Shown piece by piece: positions 16,687 through 25,550 of a stretch of DNA of 64,000 bases. The first letter of the stretch is position 1. Every line of letters begins with the position of its first letter. The DNA lies in the NCBI RefSeq assembly GCF_001636405.1, contig NZ_KV440950.1:953712-1017711 (forward strand). The letters run 5' to 3'. Position numbers and translations under genes: made by a program. The stretch is from Peribacillus frigoritolerans (GTDB lineage: Bacteria; Bacillota; Bacilli; Bacillales; DSM-1321). Under the pieces are notes generated by a model. That model had not been told where the DNA came from and did not search any database. It saw only the letters and a list, made by a program, of their open reading frames with translations.

Positions 16687-17520
16687 ATGCACGTAAATAA
16701 AGAATTATATGCCTTTTTATTGGGTGTGGCAGCACAATTGACTGAGGATTGGTACGCATCCTTGAATAAAAGTGATAGTGCGGGTGTATATTGCTCAACC
16801 GATCCCAAAGTGATTAAAAAACTTAAGCAGCAGAATAATGAATTCCATTTACGTTTCTTTCAGGTCTTTGATACAGAGGAGAGGGAATTCTTTAAGCAGC
16901 TTGGTGATTGGATTGAAGAGATCGGACAGGATGAGCAGCATTTAAACACACCCATCTATTTTATATTGAGGGAGTTTTTCCGTACGCAAGAGCAATACCT
17001 GGGTTATATTGACCGGTTTGTGAAATTGCATGGAGATCAATATACACAGGAGGAAATAAACTCCTGGTATCGGATAGTGGTGAAGGTATTCAGTGAAGTG
17101 ATGGAGAGGTTTACGGAAGCGAATCATAGGTATGCCAATAAAATCATGAAAGCCCAACAGGCAACGATCGATGAATTGAGCACACCCATCATTTCCCTTA
17201 AAGATAACACGGCATTGCTTCCCCTGATAGGCGATATTGACACGACGAGGGGCATGTCCTTGCTTGAAAACACCTTACAAAAGTGCGCTGAAAAAAATGT
17301 CACCAGACTTTTCATTGACCTATCCGGCGTTCATTCAATAGATAGCGGATCCGCACACCAGCTGTCTCAATTGATTGAATCCTTGCATTTGATCGGAATT
17401 CAAACAACCCTTTCAGGACTTCGGCCGGAAATAGCCATGACTGCCGTTAAGCTTCAACTTCCTTTTGATAAAGTGACGATAAAGTCCACTCTTGCCCAAG
17501 CGATCAGTACGATAAAATAA
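16687..17520 (+). CDS. RsbR-family stressosome protein (N-RsbR plus STAS)
   Basis: A 277-residue homologue of the RsbR co-antagonists that build the 1.8-MDa stressosome with RsbS and gate the SigB general stress response. Residues 1-150 form the helical, globin-like sensor domain. A linker leads to the STAS domain (about 160-275: TPIISLKDNTALLPLIGDIDTTRG...GIQTTLSGLRPEIAMTAV). The first phosphorylation site of RsbRA corresponds to the Thr in GDIDT, which is kept. The second, usually Thr, aligns with Ser in SIDSGSAHQL. The SD AGGAG before ATG is good. rsbS and rsbT are absent, so it is an orphan paralogue like YkoB, YojH or YqhA. Confidence 0.88.
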   Translation: MHVNKELYAFLLGVAAQLTEDWYASLNKSDSAGVYCSTDPKVIKKLKQQNNEFHLRFFQVFDTEEREFFKQLGDWIEEIGQDEQHLNTPIYFILREFFRTQEQYLGYIDRFVKLHGDQYTQEEINSWYRIVVKVFSEVMERFTEANHRYANKIMKAQQATIDELSTPIISLKDNTALLPLIGDIDTTRGMSLLENTLQKCAEKNVTRLFIDLSGVHSIDSGSAHQLSQLIESLHLIGIQTTLSGLRPEIAMTAVKLQLPFDKVTIKSTLAQAISTIK

Positions 17521-17564
17521 TACATACATACCCTGGGCTCGGGCATGTTCGTTATAAATTTCAT

Positions 17565-17594
17565 CGAGAAGGCCTCCATATGGCGGTCTTCTCG
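17565..17594. other. Hairpin between convergent rsbR-like and ktrA
   Basis: A 10-bp stem CGAGAAGGCC (17565-17574) / GGTCTTCTCG (17585-17594) lacks a T run on either strand. It is possibly a bidirectional terminator. Confidence 0.5.
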
Positions 17595-17642
17595 TATGTA
17601 TTAGCAATCAAAATAGGAGCAAGAGCCGGAACCTGCCGGATT

Positions 17643-18299
17643 TTATTCAATATTGGCAAAGACGGCCAGATCTTCTTTATTGCCAACCACTAAAAGCATA
17701 TCTTTTTCATGGATATCCTGATCCGGTGACGGTGCTATGATAATTTCTCCATTACTCACGATGGCAATGACGCTGATATTATATTTTGCCCGTAAATCAA
17801 GCTCCCTGAGGCTTTTTCCCTTCATGCTCATGGGGAGGATGATTTCCTCGATATTGTATTCTTTAGAAAGCTCGATATAGTTCAGCATGTTAGGGGAAAG
17901 GAGCTGGTTCGCGACCCGTTCCCCCATATCCCTCTCAGGATAGATGACCCAGTCGGCACCGACTTTTGTGAGCACCTGACCGTGATTTTTATTAAGTGCT
18001 TTGGCAATGACCTTTTTGATCCCTAGCTCTTTTAAAAGCAAGGTAGTTAAAATGCTCGATTGCATGTCATTTCCGATGGCTACGATGACACAATCGAAAT
18101 TACGGATTCCGATTGCTTTCAATGTCTCTTCTTCGGTCGTATCCGCCATGACGGCATGGGTAACGTTCAGTTCCGCATTTTCGACTCTTTCCTCGTTCAC
18201 ATCAATACCCAAAACCTCTTGGCCTGCCGTATATAATCTATGGGCCACACTGGTTCCGAATCTGCCTAAACCTATTACGGCGTATTGTCGTTTTCCCAT
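17643..18299 (-). CDS. ktrA: Potassium channel regulatory subunit KtrA/KtrC
   Basis: A cytosolic RCK octamer subunit that gates the KtrB potassium channel. The N-terminal RCK/TrkA-N Rossmann domain has GLGRFGTSV at 9-17 and binds ATP or ADP, with the ribose-binding acid in GIDVNEERV. The C-terminal RCK_C domain (about 135-218), which binds c-di-AMP in this family, ends DMLLVVGNKEDL. It lies 23 bases downstream of ktrB in the same operon, under the c-di-AMP riboswitch, so the nucleotide would act both on transcript and on protein. Order ktrB-ktrA is the reverse of B. subtilis ktrAB. Confidence 0.92.
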   Translation of the reverse strand: MGKRQYAVIGLGRFGTSVAHRLYTAGQEVLGIDVNEERVENAELNVTHAVMADTTEEETLKAIGIRNFDCVIVAIGNDMQSSILTTLLLKELGIKKVIAKALNKNHGQVLTKVGADWVIYPERDMGERVANQLLSPNMLNYIELSKEYNIEEIILPMSMKGKSLRELDLRAKYNISVIAIVSNGEIIIAPSPDQDIHEKDMLLVVGNKEDLAVFANIE

Positions 18300-18322
18300 C
18301 TTTTACACTCCTTCATTCATTA

Positions 18323-19669
18323 TTATCCAATCATGATTTTCCCTTTTGGACGTCGGAACGGATCTGGCTTGCGCCTCATGGCGATAGCAAAGGCCAAAGT
18401 CAAAGGGCCAACACGGCCTGCAAACATCGTGAAAATGATGAGCATCCGGCCGACCGGTGATAATTCCGGGGTCAAACCCATTGAAAGTCCCACGGTGGCG
18501 AATGCTGAAGTGGCTTCGAACAAAATCATCAAGAAATCAGTTCCGCTTTCGGTGATGGTCAGCAGAATGGAGATGATTGAAACCATGAATACACCAATGA
18601 ACGTAACGGATAATGCTTTAAAGATCGTTTCACTCACGATACGGTGACGGAATAAGACCACATCACCCTTACCTTTGATCTGTGACCAAACCGTTCCTAC
18701 AAGCGTGGCCAATGTCGTCGTTTTAATCCCGCCGCCAGTCGATCCGGGTGAAGCCCCAACGAACATCAAGAAGATGATGAGCAGTAATGTAGGCTGGGTC
18801 AAATCAGGGATATTCAGCGTGTTGGAGCCTGCCGTCCTTGGTGATACCGATTGAAATAAGGACGACAGCATTTTGCCCATGAAAGATAAAGGCTGTAATG
18901 TCTTGGCGTTACCGAACTCGAATAAAAAGATTAAAATTGCACCTGTGATTGTAAGGATCAAGCTAGTCATCAGAACCACCTTCGTATGTACGGATAAACG
19001 ATGGGTGTCACGATATTCGTATAGTTCATTCATCACGATAAAGCCTATCCCGCCAAACGTGATGAGGAAGACGACGGTAAGGGTTACGAAGGGATCCGAT
19101 ACATATGGGGTCAAACTCCTGAATTCACCCATTAAATCAAAGCCGGCATTATTGAAATTCGAGATGGAATGAAAAACCCCGTAATAGATCGCCTTGCCGA
19201 TTGGCATGTCAAAAGAAAAGCGAATCGATAAGATAAGGGCACCCACACCTTCAATGATGGCCGTGAAAATTAAAAGCCGTTTCACTAATCTGACTACACC
19301 CGCCATGGATAGATTATTTAAGGACTCCTGCAAGAGTAACCTGCCTTTTAAGGAAATCTTTTTGCCTAGAAGGAAAAAGAAAAACGTCGCAAATGACATG
19401 AAGCCTAATCCGCCTACCTGAATCAGTGTTAAGATGACCAACTCACCAAAAGTGGTGAAGGTCGATCCCGTATCCACTACGACAAGCCCTGTTACACAAG
19501 TAGCGGATGTTGCGGTGAATAAAGCATCCAGAAAAGAAAGACCATTCCCACTTTCAGTGGAAATCGGCAGGGTCAATAAATAGGACCCGATAAGTATCAG
19601 GATGGCGAAGCCGAGTACAAGTATTTTTGGCGGATCTAACAAATTTTTTGCTTTTATCAAATTGATCAT
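18323..19669 (-). CDS. ktrB: Potassium channel membrane subunit KtrB/KtrD
   Basis: A 448-residue TrkH/KtrB-type Na+-dependent potassium-transporting subunit with four M1-P-M2 repeats. Selectivity-filter glycines appear in TSATCVTGLVVVD, SNFNNAGFDLMG, GASPGSTGGGIKTTT and TSAFATVGLSMG. The gating-loop region GASPGSTGGG is well kept. A weak TAGGTAGGG SD precedes ATG 19669. It is the first gene of the operon, with a ydaO-class riboswitch and promoter upstream. Potassium uptake is the clear role. Confidence 0.93.
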   Translation of the reverse strand: MINLIKAKNLLDPPKILVLGFAILILIGSYLLTLPISTESGNGLSFLDALFTATSATCVTGLVVVDTGSTFTTFGELVILTLIQVGGLGFMSFATFFFFLLGKKISLKGRLLLQESLNNLSMAGVVRLVKRLLIFTAIIEGVGALILSIRFSFDMPIGKAIYYGVFHSISNFNNAGFDLMGEFRSLTPYVSDPFVTLTVVFLITFGGIGFIVMNELYEYRDTHRLSVHTKVVLMTSLILTITGAILIFLFEFGNAKTLQPLSFMGKMLSSLFQSVSPRTAGSNTLNIPDLTQPTLLLIIFLMFVGASPGSTGGGIKTTTLATLVGTVWSQIKGKGDVVLFRHRIVSETIFKALSVTFIGVFMVSIISILLTITESGTDFLMILFEATSAFATVGLSMGLTPELSPVGRMLIIFTMFAGRVGPLTLAFAIAMRRKPDPFRRPKGKIMIG

Positions 19670-19807
19670 CCCTACCTAATAAAAATGAAATGTGTAAAAC
19701 TGTATGAATATCTTAACCATCAATCCTCATTCCGAATCTTTTTAAAAGGCATAATAAAAAGACCTGCGAAAACATCGAATAGCTGTATTGCCACAAAAAG
19801 CGTGCAA

Positions 19808-19978
19808 AAAAAGCTCCCGAAATAGGCGGTCTTATGACCTCCTTCGCTTTAGCCGACGAAGTTAGCTGACGGGTAGGATGGCGAAAGAGCTGATCTCATC
19901 CCTTCTGCAAGGCAGAATTAACCCCAAATGATTGGGTCCTCCGTACTCATTTACCATGAGTTTTGGCCGAAATGCATT
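19808..19978 (-). promoter_or_regulatory. ydaO-type c-di-AMP riboswitch controlling ktrBA
   Basis: On the minus strand the conserved blocks of the ydaO/yuaA class appear in order: GAGTACGGAGGACCC, TTGGGGTTAATTC, AGGGATGAGATC, and CCTACCCGTCAGCTAAC leading into GTCGGCTAAAGCGAAGG. An expression platform follows, where AGCGAAGGAGGTC can pair with GACCGCCTATTTC before GAGCTTTTTTT. It is an off-switch in known members: high c-di-AMP stops potassium-uptake genes. Exact edges are approximate. Confidence 0.88.
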
Positions 19979-19992
19979 AAATTGATAAACGT

Positions 19993-20022
19993 ATTCTACT
20001 CCCATCATTTAGCAGTTGTAAA
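19993..20022 (-). promoter_or_regulatory. ktrBA promoter
   Basis: On the minus strand -35 TTTACA (20022-20017) and -10 TAGAAT (19998-19993) are spaced 18 bp, just upstream of the riboswitch. Confidence 0.55.
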
Positions 20023-20094
20023 CCCCTAAATCGTAAAAAAATATTTCTTTAATAAAACTGAAAATTTACGTTTTATTTACATTAAAAAAACGTA

Positions 20095-20123
20095 TTGACA
20101 AATATTAGTTAGCACATTATGAT
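20095..20123 (+). promoter_or_regulatory. SigA-type promoter for the 20308 small gene
   Basis: TTGACA (20095-20100), a 17-bp spacer and TATGAT (20118-20123). The transcript would have a leader of about 180 nt before the 63-residue gene. Confidence 0.65.
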
Positions 20124-20307
20124 AGGTTCGATTAATCCAATTATGATAACCGGCATCGATGTACTTTATTCAATAATTTCAAGCAGAACAAGCTATTGCC
20201 AATCGAAATTTGTAATAGATATATTATGTTTCTTTTGTAAAAGATAAAGGAAAAAGCAGTACATCATTAGTTAAATTCAATACATTTTATTAAAAAGGCG
20301 GGCAATT

Positions 20308-20499
20308 ATGGAGAAGACGTTCAATAGATATGTTATTAATGCTACAGGCAAGGGTGGCCAAACATATTTAACACAATGCCAGGATAAAGATGCACTAAGG
20401 AAATGGATAGCCGATCATGAGGATCAAATCATCATGAATGAATTAAGGATAACGGATAAGAAAAAGAATCCGTTTTTAAAACTGTTTTCCCCAAGGTAA
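20308..20499 (+). CDS. Small basic hypothetical protein (63 aa)
   Basis: A 63-residue soluble protein of unknown function (starts MEKTFNRYVINATG, ends FLKLFSPR). AAAAGGCGGGC lies before ATG 20308. It is supported as a gene by a near-consensus promoter at 20095-20123 and a hairpin terminator at 20600-20627. No known domain is recognised. It is transcribed away from ktrBA. Confidence 0.65.
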   Translation: MEKTFNRYVINATGKGGQTYLTQCQDKDALRKWIADHEDQIIMNELRITDKKKNPFLKLFSPR

Positions 20500-20599
20500 A
20501 TCAACTGATTCTAACATTCATAGCGGTATTCAATTATTGTAATTCCCTGTGTTCTATCCAGGAACGGTGAGCGAAAAATCCATATCTTGTTTTGCTTTT

Positions 20600-20627
20600 A
20601 AACTCATTATATTTAATGAGTTTTTTT
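20600..20627 (+). terminator. Terminator after small gene
   Basis: A 9-bp stem AAACTCATT (20600-20608) / AATGAGTTT (20615-20623), loop 6, then T run. Confidence 0.85.
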
Positions 20628-20823
20628 GCGTTATTTACAGAATTGAACCGTTAATGTTAAAATTTAGTAATTACTAATGTGGACGTAGAGAAGAGAAAAG
20701 TAAAATGAAATGACCACTTTCCGAGAGCAGCCGAGGATTGTTGGGAATGTATGGGGGGCATCGCAAATTGGTCTCGTTCCTTGGGGACGGGGTTTTTTAT
20801 GTATGGCCAAAGGGGGAAAAGCG

Positions 20824-22083
20824 ATGACATTAAGAAATGCATTGGTATCCTGGAAATACCCTTCCATTCTTTTGTGCGGAATAGGTATCTCCAACTTCGG
20901 TTCTTGGGTGTATTTCATTGCCCTTAATTTAATCGTTCTGGATATGACTGGTTCAGCCTTGGCAGTAGCTGGACTTTATATCGTTAAACCGATGGCTGCC
21001 ATATTTACGAATGTGTGGGCAGGGAGCGTGATCGACCGGATAAACAAGCGGAACCTGATGGCGGCACTTGACCTATTTCGCACGGTATTCATAGTCTTGC
21101 TGCCATTGACTTCTTCTATTTGGGTCATGTATTCCCTTGTCTTCGTAATCAATATGGCAGGGACCATGTTCGGAACGACATCTAGGTCGTATATAACAAA
21201 ACTAATACCCGTTGAACAGAGGAAACGGTTTAATTCATTACGAAGCTTAATGGATTCTGGAGCTTTTTTGATTGGACCGGCGCTAGCGGGTATCCTTTTC
21301 TTGATCGGTACGCCCGTTTTAGCGATTTATATTAACGCGGCTGCCTTATTGTTATCCGGTATCATCACTCTATTCATGCCTAATCTTGAAAAGGATCATC
21401 GCCTTAACCAATCCAATCATTACCTGTCTTGGACCATCATGAAAAAGGATTGGGGCATCGTCCTGGACTTCAGACGGAAATCTTCCTATATCATGCTCAT
21501 TTATTTCTTATTCAGCTGCATGGTGGTGATGGAAACGGCCATCGACTCCCAAGAAGCTGCGTTTGCCAAGGCCGTGCTCCTTTTGTCGGACAGCGATTAC
21601 GGATTCCTTGTAAGCGTCGCCGGAGCAGGCATCATTGCTGGTGCCATAGTCAATGCCGTATTCATCAGTAAAGTGAAAATCTCGCACATGATTGGTCTTG
21701 GATCTTTATTTGTCTCGATAGGTTATATGATCTTTGCCTTTTCGAATTCCTTTTCACTGGCCGCCATCGGATTTTTCATCATTGCTTTTTCATTGGCTTT
21801 TGCCAACACTGGCTTTCAAACCTTTTATCAAAATAATATTCCTGTGGAAATCATGGGCAGGGTCGGAAGTGTTTTTGGATTGTTAGAAGCTTTATTGATC
21901 ATCATTACTACCGCAATCGTTGGTGTTTCAGCCCATTTCATTTCGCTTCGGTTCGTGGTGATTTCAGGTTCCCTGATCATGTTCGCTTTATCCATATGGT
22001 TGTCGATGCTTAGTATGAAGACCTCCAAGAGCAGGTATTATTCCGTTGGTGATGCAGAGATAGAAGCGAAGGAAAAGATGTAA
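20824..22083 (+). CDS. MFS efflux transporter
   Basis: A 419-residue major facilitator superfamily protein with about 12 membrane segments, of the enterobactin-exporter/macrolide-efflux-like MFS group (SNFGSWVYFIALNLIVLDMTGSALAVAG; the A-like loop AGSVIDRINKRNLM between helices 2 and 3). The frame is open upstream to 20710, but that stretch is leader sequence with a small hairpin and T run near 20777-20797. ATG 20824 follows AAAGGGGG at about the right distance and gives a normal MFS N-terminus. Substrate is unknown. Confidence 0.85.
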   Translation: MTLRNALVSWKYPSILLCGIGISNFGSWVYFIALNLIVLDMTGSALAVAGLYIVKPMAAIFTNVWAGSVIDRINKRNLMAALDLFRTVFIVLLPLTSSIWVMYSLVFVINMAGTMFGTTSRSYITKLIPVEQRKRFNSLRSLMDSGAFLIGPALAGILFLIGTPVLAIYINAAALLLSGIITLFMPNLEKDHRLNQSNHYLSWTIMKKDWGIVLDFRRKSSYIMLIYFLFSCMVVMETAIDSQEAAFAKAVLLLSDSDYGFLVSVAGAGIIAGAIVNAVFISKVKISHMIGLGSLFVSIGYMIFAFSNSFSLAAIGFFIIAFSLAFANTGFQTFYQNNIPVEIMGRVGSVFGLLEALLIIITTAIVGVSAHFISLRFVVISGSLIMFALSIWLSMLSMKTSKSRYYSVGDAEIEAKEKM

Positions 22084-22091
22084 TACGACTT

Positions 22092-22118
22092 AAAGGCATG
22101 TTGATGGCACATGCCTTT
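22092..22118. terminator. Hairpin between MFS gene and convergent tetR
   Basis: A perfect 10-bp stem AAAGGCATGT (22092-22101) / ACATGCCTTT (22109-22118). The T content is low on the plus side. Confidence 0.6.
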
Positions 22119-22128
22119 GATGAATCGT

Positions 22129-22728
22129 TCATTGGATGAATGTGCGCAATTGGCTGATGAAGTTCAAGATTTGAAAATGGATTTTCGCCATTTCTTCCGC
22201 CGTTTGTTCTTCACAGTTTTCCAGCCACTCAGTAATCACCCCTAAAATCGCCGATGTCAGGAAGGCGTGCATATACATGCGGAATGCTTCATCTTTAGCT
22301 GCTGGATGAAGGCTGATCAAACGCTCCAACAGTACTTCCCCGAAAACCCGTTTAATTTTTTTCGCAAAAGAAGGGTCGCCCTGATCACCAAGAATGGCTC
22401 TTAATGCGTGAGCATGTTCACTGATGAATTGAAAAATCGCTATGAAAGGCGGATAAAGTTGCTGTTGATTAAGAGCCAAAAAAGCCTCTTTAGGCAAAAT
22501 GGCAGTAATGCGGGTTTGAAGTTCATGTAACAATTCCTGCTGTAAGTGATCCATCAATTCATATTTATCTGTGTAGTGCAAATAGAATGTGCCCCGATTA
22601 ATATTGGCACGCTCTGCGATTTTCTTCACGGATACATGTGAGAACCCCTCTGCTTCAATAAGTGCAATAAAATGATGTTGTATCTGCTTTTTCGTCTTTT
22701 GTACCATATCCTCATGAATCGATGCCAT
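22129..22728 (-). CDS. TetR/AcrR-family repressor of the adjacent ABC exporter
   Basis: A 199-residue repressor. The N-terminal HTH (VSVKKIAERANINRGTFYLHYTDKYELMDHL, residues 28-60) is canonical for TetR. The C-terminal ligand domain resembles the TetR_C type seen with drug exporters. AAGGAGA precedes ATG 22728. It is divergent from an ABC-2 exporter operon across a 118-bp intergenic region holding a small palindrome (22810-22820), so it most likely represses that operon and itself until an inducer binds. Confidence 0.88.
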   Translation of the reverse strand: MASIHEDMVQKTKKQIQHHFIALIEAEGFSHVSVKKIAERANINRGTFYLHYTDKYELMDHLQQELLHELQTRITAILPKEAFLALNQQQLYPPFIAIFQFISEHAHALRAILGDQGDPSFAKKIKRVFGEVLLERLISLHPAAKDEAFRMYMHAFLTSAILGVITEWLENCEEQTAEEMAKIHFQILNFISQLRTFIQ

Positions 22729-22809
22729 GGAATGTCTCCTTCACTGAACATTTTTCCAAATGTGTTGATTGTATTAGTCCGAATGCTACCTTAGAATGAT
22801 GATACACTC

Positions 22810-22820
22810 AACACCGTGTT
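22810..22820. promoter_or_regulatory. Palindrome, candidate TetR operator
   Basis: AACAC-C-GTGTT lies between the divergent tetR and ABC genes, 27 bases before the ABC start. It is short for a TetR operator, so only tentative. Confidence 0.4.
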
Positions 22821-22846
22821 AATTAAAGAGGGAGGATGTGTGTGCA

Positions 22847-23572
22847 ATGAAAAATGCGATTTCCATTGACGGAATTGCTAAGGGTTTTCAGCAGAAGAAG
22901 GTCATTCAGCCATTGAGCCTGAATATTGAAAAAGGCGGAATTTTTGGCTTGTTAGGTCCATCCGGATGCGGAAAGACGACATTGATTAAAATGATTGTCG
23001 GATTGATTAAGCCCGATGCGGGTAAAGTCACGGTTCTTGATCATGAAGTGCCAAATGAAGCACTGTTAATGGATGTCGGCTATATGGCACAGTCCGATGC
23101 TTTATATACAGAACTGACGGGAGCTGAAAACCTCGAATTTTTTGCGAAGCTATACCGTTTTTCGAAAAAGGAACGAAGGGAACGCATCCAATATGCAGCT
23201 GAAATCGTACAGCTGACGAATGATTTGAACGTTCGGGTTGCCCATTATTCAGGGGGGATGAAACGCCGTCTATCACTTGCGGTTGCACTCATCCAAAATC
23301 CGGAGATTCTCATTTTGGATGAACCGACAGTAGGAATAGACCCTTTGCTGAAACAATCGATTTGGGAGGAACTTGAGCGTTTAAGAAATGAAGATGAAAA
23401 GACGATCATCATCACGACGCATGTGATGGGTGAAGCGGAGCGATGCGATAAACTGGCGATGCTGCGTGAAGGTGAAATCATCGCGGCAGGAACCCCTGAA
23501 GCTTTAAAAACTCAATTTGCCGCAGAAACGCTTGATGATGTTTTTTTAAGGATTGGAGGCGGGCTAAAATGA
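22847..23572 (+). CDS. ABC-2 exporter ATP-binding protein
   Basis: A 241-residue ATPase of the drug and lipid exporter (DRA/ABC-2) class. Walker A GPSGCGKTT is at 37-45, the Q-loop is in YMAQSD, the signature is YSGGMKRR, Walker B is LILDEPTVGID and the switch His is in TTHVMGEAERC. An in-frame GTG at 22838 sits only two bases after GGGAGG, so ATG 22847 is preferred. It overlaps the permease gene by four bases (ATGA), so they form one transporter, regulated by the divergent TetR gene. Confidence 0.93.
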   Translation: MKNAISIDGIAKGFQQKKVIQPLSLNIEKGGIFGLLGPSGCGKTTLIKMIVGLIKPDAGKVTVLDHEVPNEALLMDVGYMAQSDALYTELTGAENLEFFAKLYRFSKKERRERIQYAAEIVQLTNDLNVRVAHYSGGMKRRLSLAVALIQNPEILILDEPTVGIDPLLKQSIWEELERLRNEDEKTIIITTHVMGEAERCDKLAMLREGEIIAAGTPEALKTQFAAETLDDVFLRIGGGLK

Positions 23573-24585
23573 GAATTGCCTCTCTTGTTACTCGTATTAC
23601 CCAGCAGATGCGCCGGGATCGAAGGACGCTCGCTTTATTTTTCCTGGCTCCATTGCTCATTTTAACGCTCATGTATTTTATTTTCGATACAGAGGCAAGT
23701 GATTTGAAAATCGTTGTTACAGGCAGTGATGAAACGATCGTTAAAGCATTGAAACAAGCGGATTTTCAAGTGACGGCTGCTGAGGAATTCTCACGGGAAA
23801 AGATGATTGAAAAGGATACGGATGGCTGGCTGCATGTTGAAAATGGGAAAATGAAACTCACACTTTTGAACGACGAACCGACCCGGGCAAAGGCCGTTCA
23901 AATGCAAATGATGCAAGGCTTGCAAGGGAATGAAAAAAACACTCCTTCTATTGAGGAGAAATATGTTTACGGAGACGCCAACACAAAGGGTTTTGATACC
24001 TTCAGTCCGATGCTCGTCAGCTTTTTCGTTTTCTTCTTTGTATTTTTAATAGCGGGGATTGCGCTTTTGAAGGAGCGTACAAGTGGTACGTTGGAACGGC
24101 TGCTTGCCACCCCGATTAAAAGATACGAAATCGTAGCGGGCTATGTGATCGGATATGGCTTATTTGCTCTAATTCAAACCATAATTGTCGTGCTATATGC
24201 TGTCAATGTATTGGATATCGTCCTTGTTGGCTCCATTTGGCTCGTTTTACTGACGAATATACTGGTCGCGCTCGTTGCATTATCGCTAGGCACATTACTA
24301 TCGAGTTTCGCCACATCCGAATTCCAAATGGTACAATTCATTCCGCTGGTCATCGTGCCGCAAGTCTTCTTTACAGGGATTTTCCCATTGGATGGCATGT
24401 CAGACTGGCTCCAAAAAATCGGCAAGGTCATGCCTCTCTATTACGCATCGGATGCCATGAATGGCATTATGTACAAAGGTTTCACGTTCAATGAGGTCTT
24501 ACTGGATCTGCTCATTCTCCTGGCCTTTGCCATCGTTTTCATCACCATCAATATCATTAGCTTAAAAAAATACCGTGCACTATGA
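23569..24585 (+). CDS. ABC-2 exporter permease
   Basis: A 338-residue membrane partner of the preceding ATPase. One N-terminal helix (about 20-40) is followed by a large external domain (about 45-155) and five C-terminal helices with the ABC-2 signature LKERTSGTLERLLATPIKRYEIVAGY. This 1+5 layout is the YhfI/LinM-like drug-export type. Translational coupling with the ATPase is indicated by the ATGA overlap. A terminator follows. Substrate is unknown; TetR control suggests a toxic compound. Confidence 0.92.
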   Translation: MRIASLVTRITQQMRRDRRTLALFFLAPLLILTLMYFIFDTEASDLKIVVTGSDETIVKALKQADFQVTAAEEFSREKMIEKDTDGWLHVENGKMKLTLLNDEPTRAKAVQMQMMQGLQGNEKNTPSIEEKYVYGDANTKGFDTFSPMLVSFFVFFFVFLIAGIALLKERTSGTLERLLATPIKRYEIVAGYVIGYGLFALIQTIIVVLYAVNVLDIVLVGSIWLVLLTNILVALVALSLGTLLSSFATSEFQMVQFIPLVIVPQVFFTGIFPLDGMSDWLQKIGKVMPLYYASDAMNGIMYKGFTFNEVLLDLLILLAFAIVFITINIISLKKYRAL

Positions 24586-24607
24586 AATCAACAACTTAAC
24601 AAAAGAA

Positions 24608-24643
24608 GCCGGATTCCTGGAAAGTGAGGAACCGGCATTTTTT
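24608..24643 (+). terminator. Terminator of the ABC exporter operon
   Basis: GCCGGATTCCT (24608-24618) pairs with AGGAACCGGC (24627-24636) with one bulged A, followed by T6. Confidence 0.85.
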
Positions 24644-24681
24644 GTTACTGACATACTTTTAGTTGAAAAGGATCTAGATAC

Positions 24682-25131
24682 TTACACCTTTTTGACCATG
24701 AGCCTTTCATTGTTATAATCTGATTCGCCATTGAATGCAAAGCCGGATTTCCTATACAAATGAAGGGCAGCCTGATTATCTTCAACTATGTTTAAATAGA
24801 TTTCAGGACAACCATATTCTTCTATTATTCTTTTTATTAAAGCCTCCAACATGATACTTCCAAGCCCGAAACCCTGATGTGCAGCGTCAATGAAAAAGCG
24901 GTCTAACCACACTCTGCCATTTTCGCCTTCCCCAGGGAAAAATCCATACATCGCAAAGCCGACCAAGATATCATCATAATAGAGCCCAACTGGCCTGTAA
25001 TATTTACATTTCTTAGCGTCTTTTAAACATTGTTCAGTCGTTTCGATGTAAGCCTTTTGCTTTTCGTTTATTCGCAATTTCAAAATATCCGTTACCTTTT
25101 CTTTCGAGACTTCAATTATTGTAGTCTTCAT
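24682..25131 (-). CDS. GNAT-family N-acetyltransferase
   Basis: A 149-residue acetyl-CoA-dependent acetyltransferase. Motif A is RFFIDAAHQGFGLGSIMLEALIKRI, with the Q/R-x-x-G-x-G/A phosphate loop (QGFGLG) near 90. Motif B is YLNIVEDNQAALHLYRKSGF near 120. The DRFFIDxxxQGxGxG pattern is like spermidine/diamine acetyltransferases (PaiA/BltD-like GNATs). This is only a resemblance. The gene is monocistronic, transcribed toward the exporter, and its upstream side is the repeat island. Confidence 0.85.
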   Translation of the reverse strand: MKTTIIEVSKEKVTDILKLRINEKQKAYIETTEQCLKDAKKCKYYRPVGLYYDDILVGFAMYGFFPGEGENGRVWLDRFFIDAAHQGFGLGSIMLEALIKRIIEEYGCPEIYLNIVEDNQAALHLYRKSGFAFNGESDYNNERLMVKKV

Positions 25132-25240
25132 CAGTTATTTTCCTTCCTCATTTCACACTTGGTTATACGCTTTGTCATGATATATAAATACCCTAAGGTA
25201 TATATGGTTACGAACGTTTTTGATGTTAGTAAATCTGATC

Positions 25241-25336
25241 GTTGATTTCCACTCCAGGCACTCGGTTTCCGCGGGCGGTCCGCCCTCGGCCACGCTTTCC
25301 ACGTAGGAGTCTCGTACCTTCCGTTCCAATCAACTT
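25241..25336 (-). repeat. Family A repeat, copy A1 (short form)
   Basis: Runs from GTTGATTTCC to CCAATCAAC and is internally deleted (96 bp). The deletion creates a palindrome around GGGCGGTCCGCCC. It is flanked downstream by the family's AGATAGAATCC...GTCTACAAAC module. Confidence 0.8.
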
Positions 25337-25428
25337 TGTTTTATTTAGATAGAATCCTTTTGTCTACAAACTAGATAATATTTGTTTGCCGACAGTCTTT
25401 TTTTGTTTGTGGTTTATAATTTGGGAAC

Positions 25429-25550
25429 GTTGATTTCCACTTCAGGCACTCGCTTTCCGCGGGCGGGCGGGAGTCTCCTCGGCTCGCCTGCGGGGTCTCC
25501 CATGCCACGCTTTTCCCGCAGGAGTCTCGTACCTTTCGTTCCAATCAACT
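25429..25550 (-). repeat. Family A repeat, copy A2
   Basis: A full-length core of 122 bp, with ends GTTGATTTCC and AATCAACTTTG and the inner CTGCGGG and CCCGCAGG motifs. The next ~80 bp repeat the spacer that follows A1. Confidence 0.85.

Noticed and set aside
20710-20823. N-terminal extension of the MFS protein
   Set aside because: The extra 38 residues are not MFS-like and span a hairpin with a T run; the SD before 20824 is strong.
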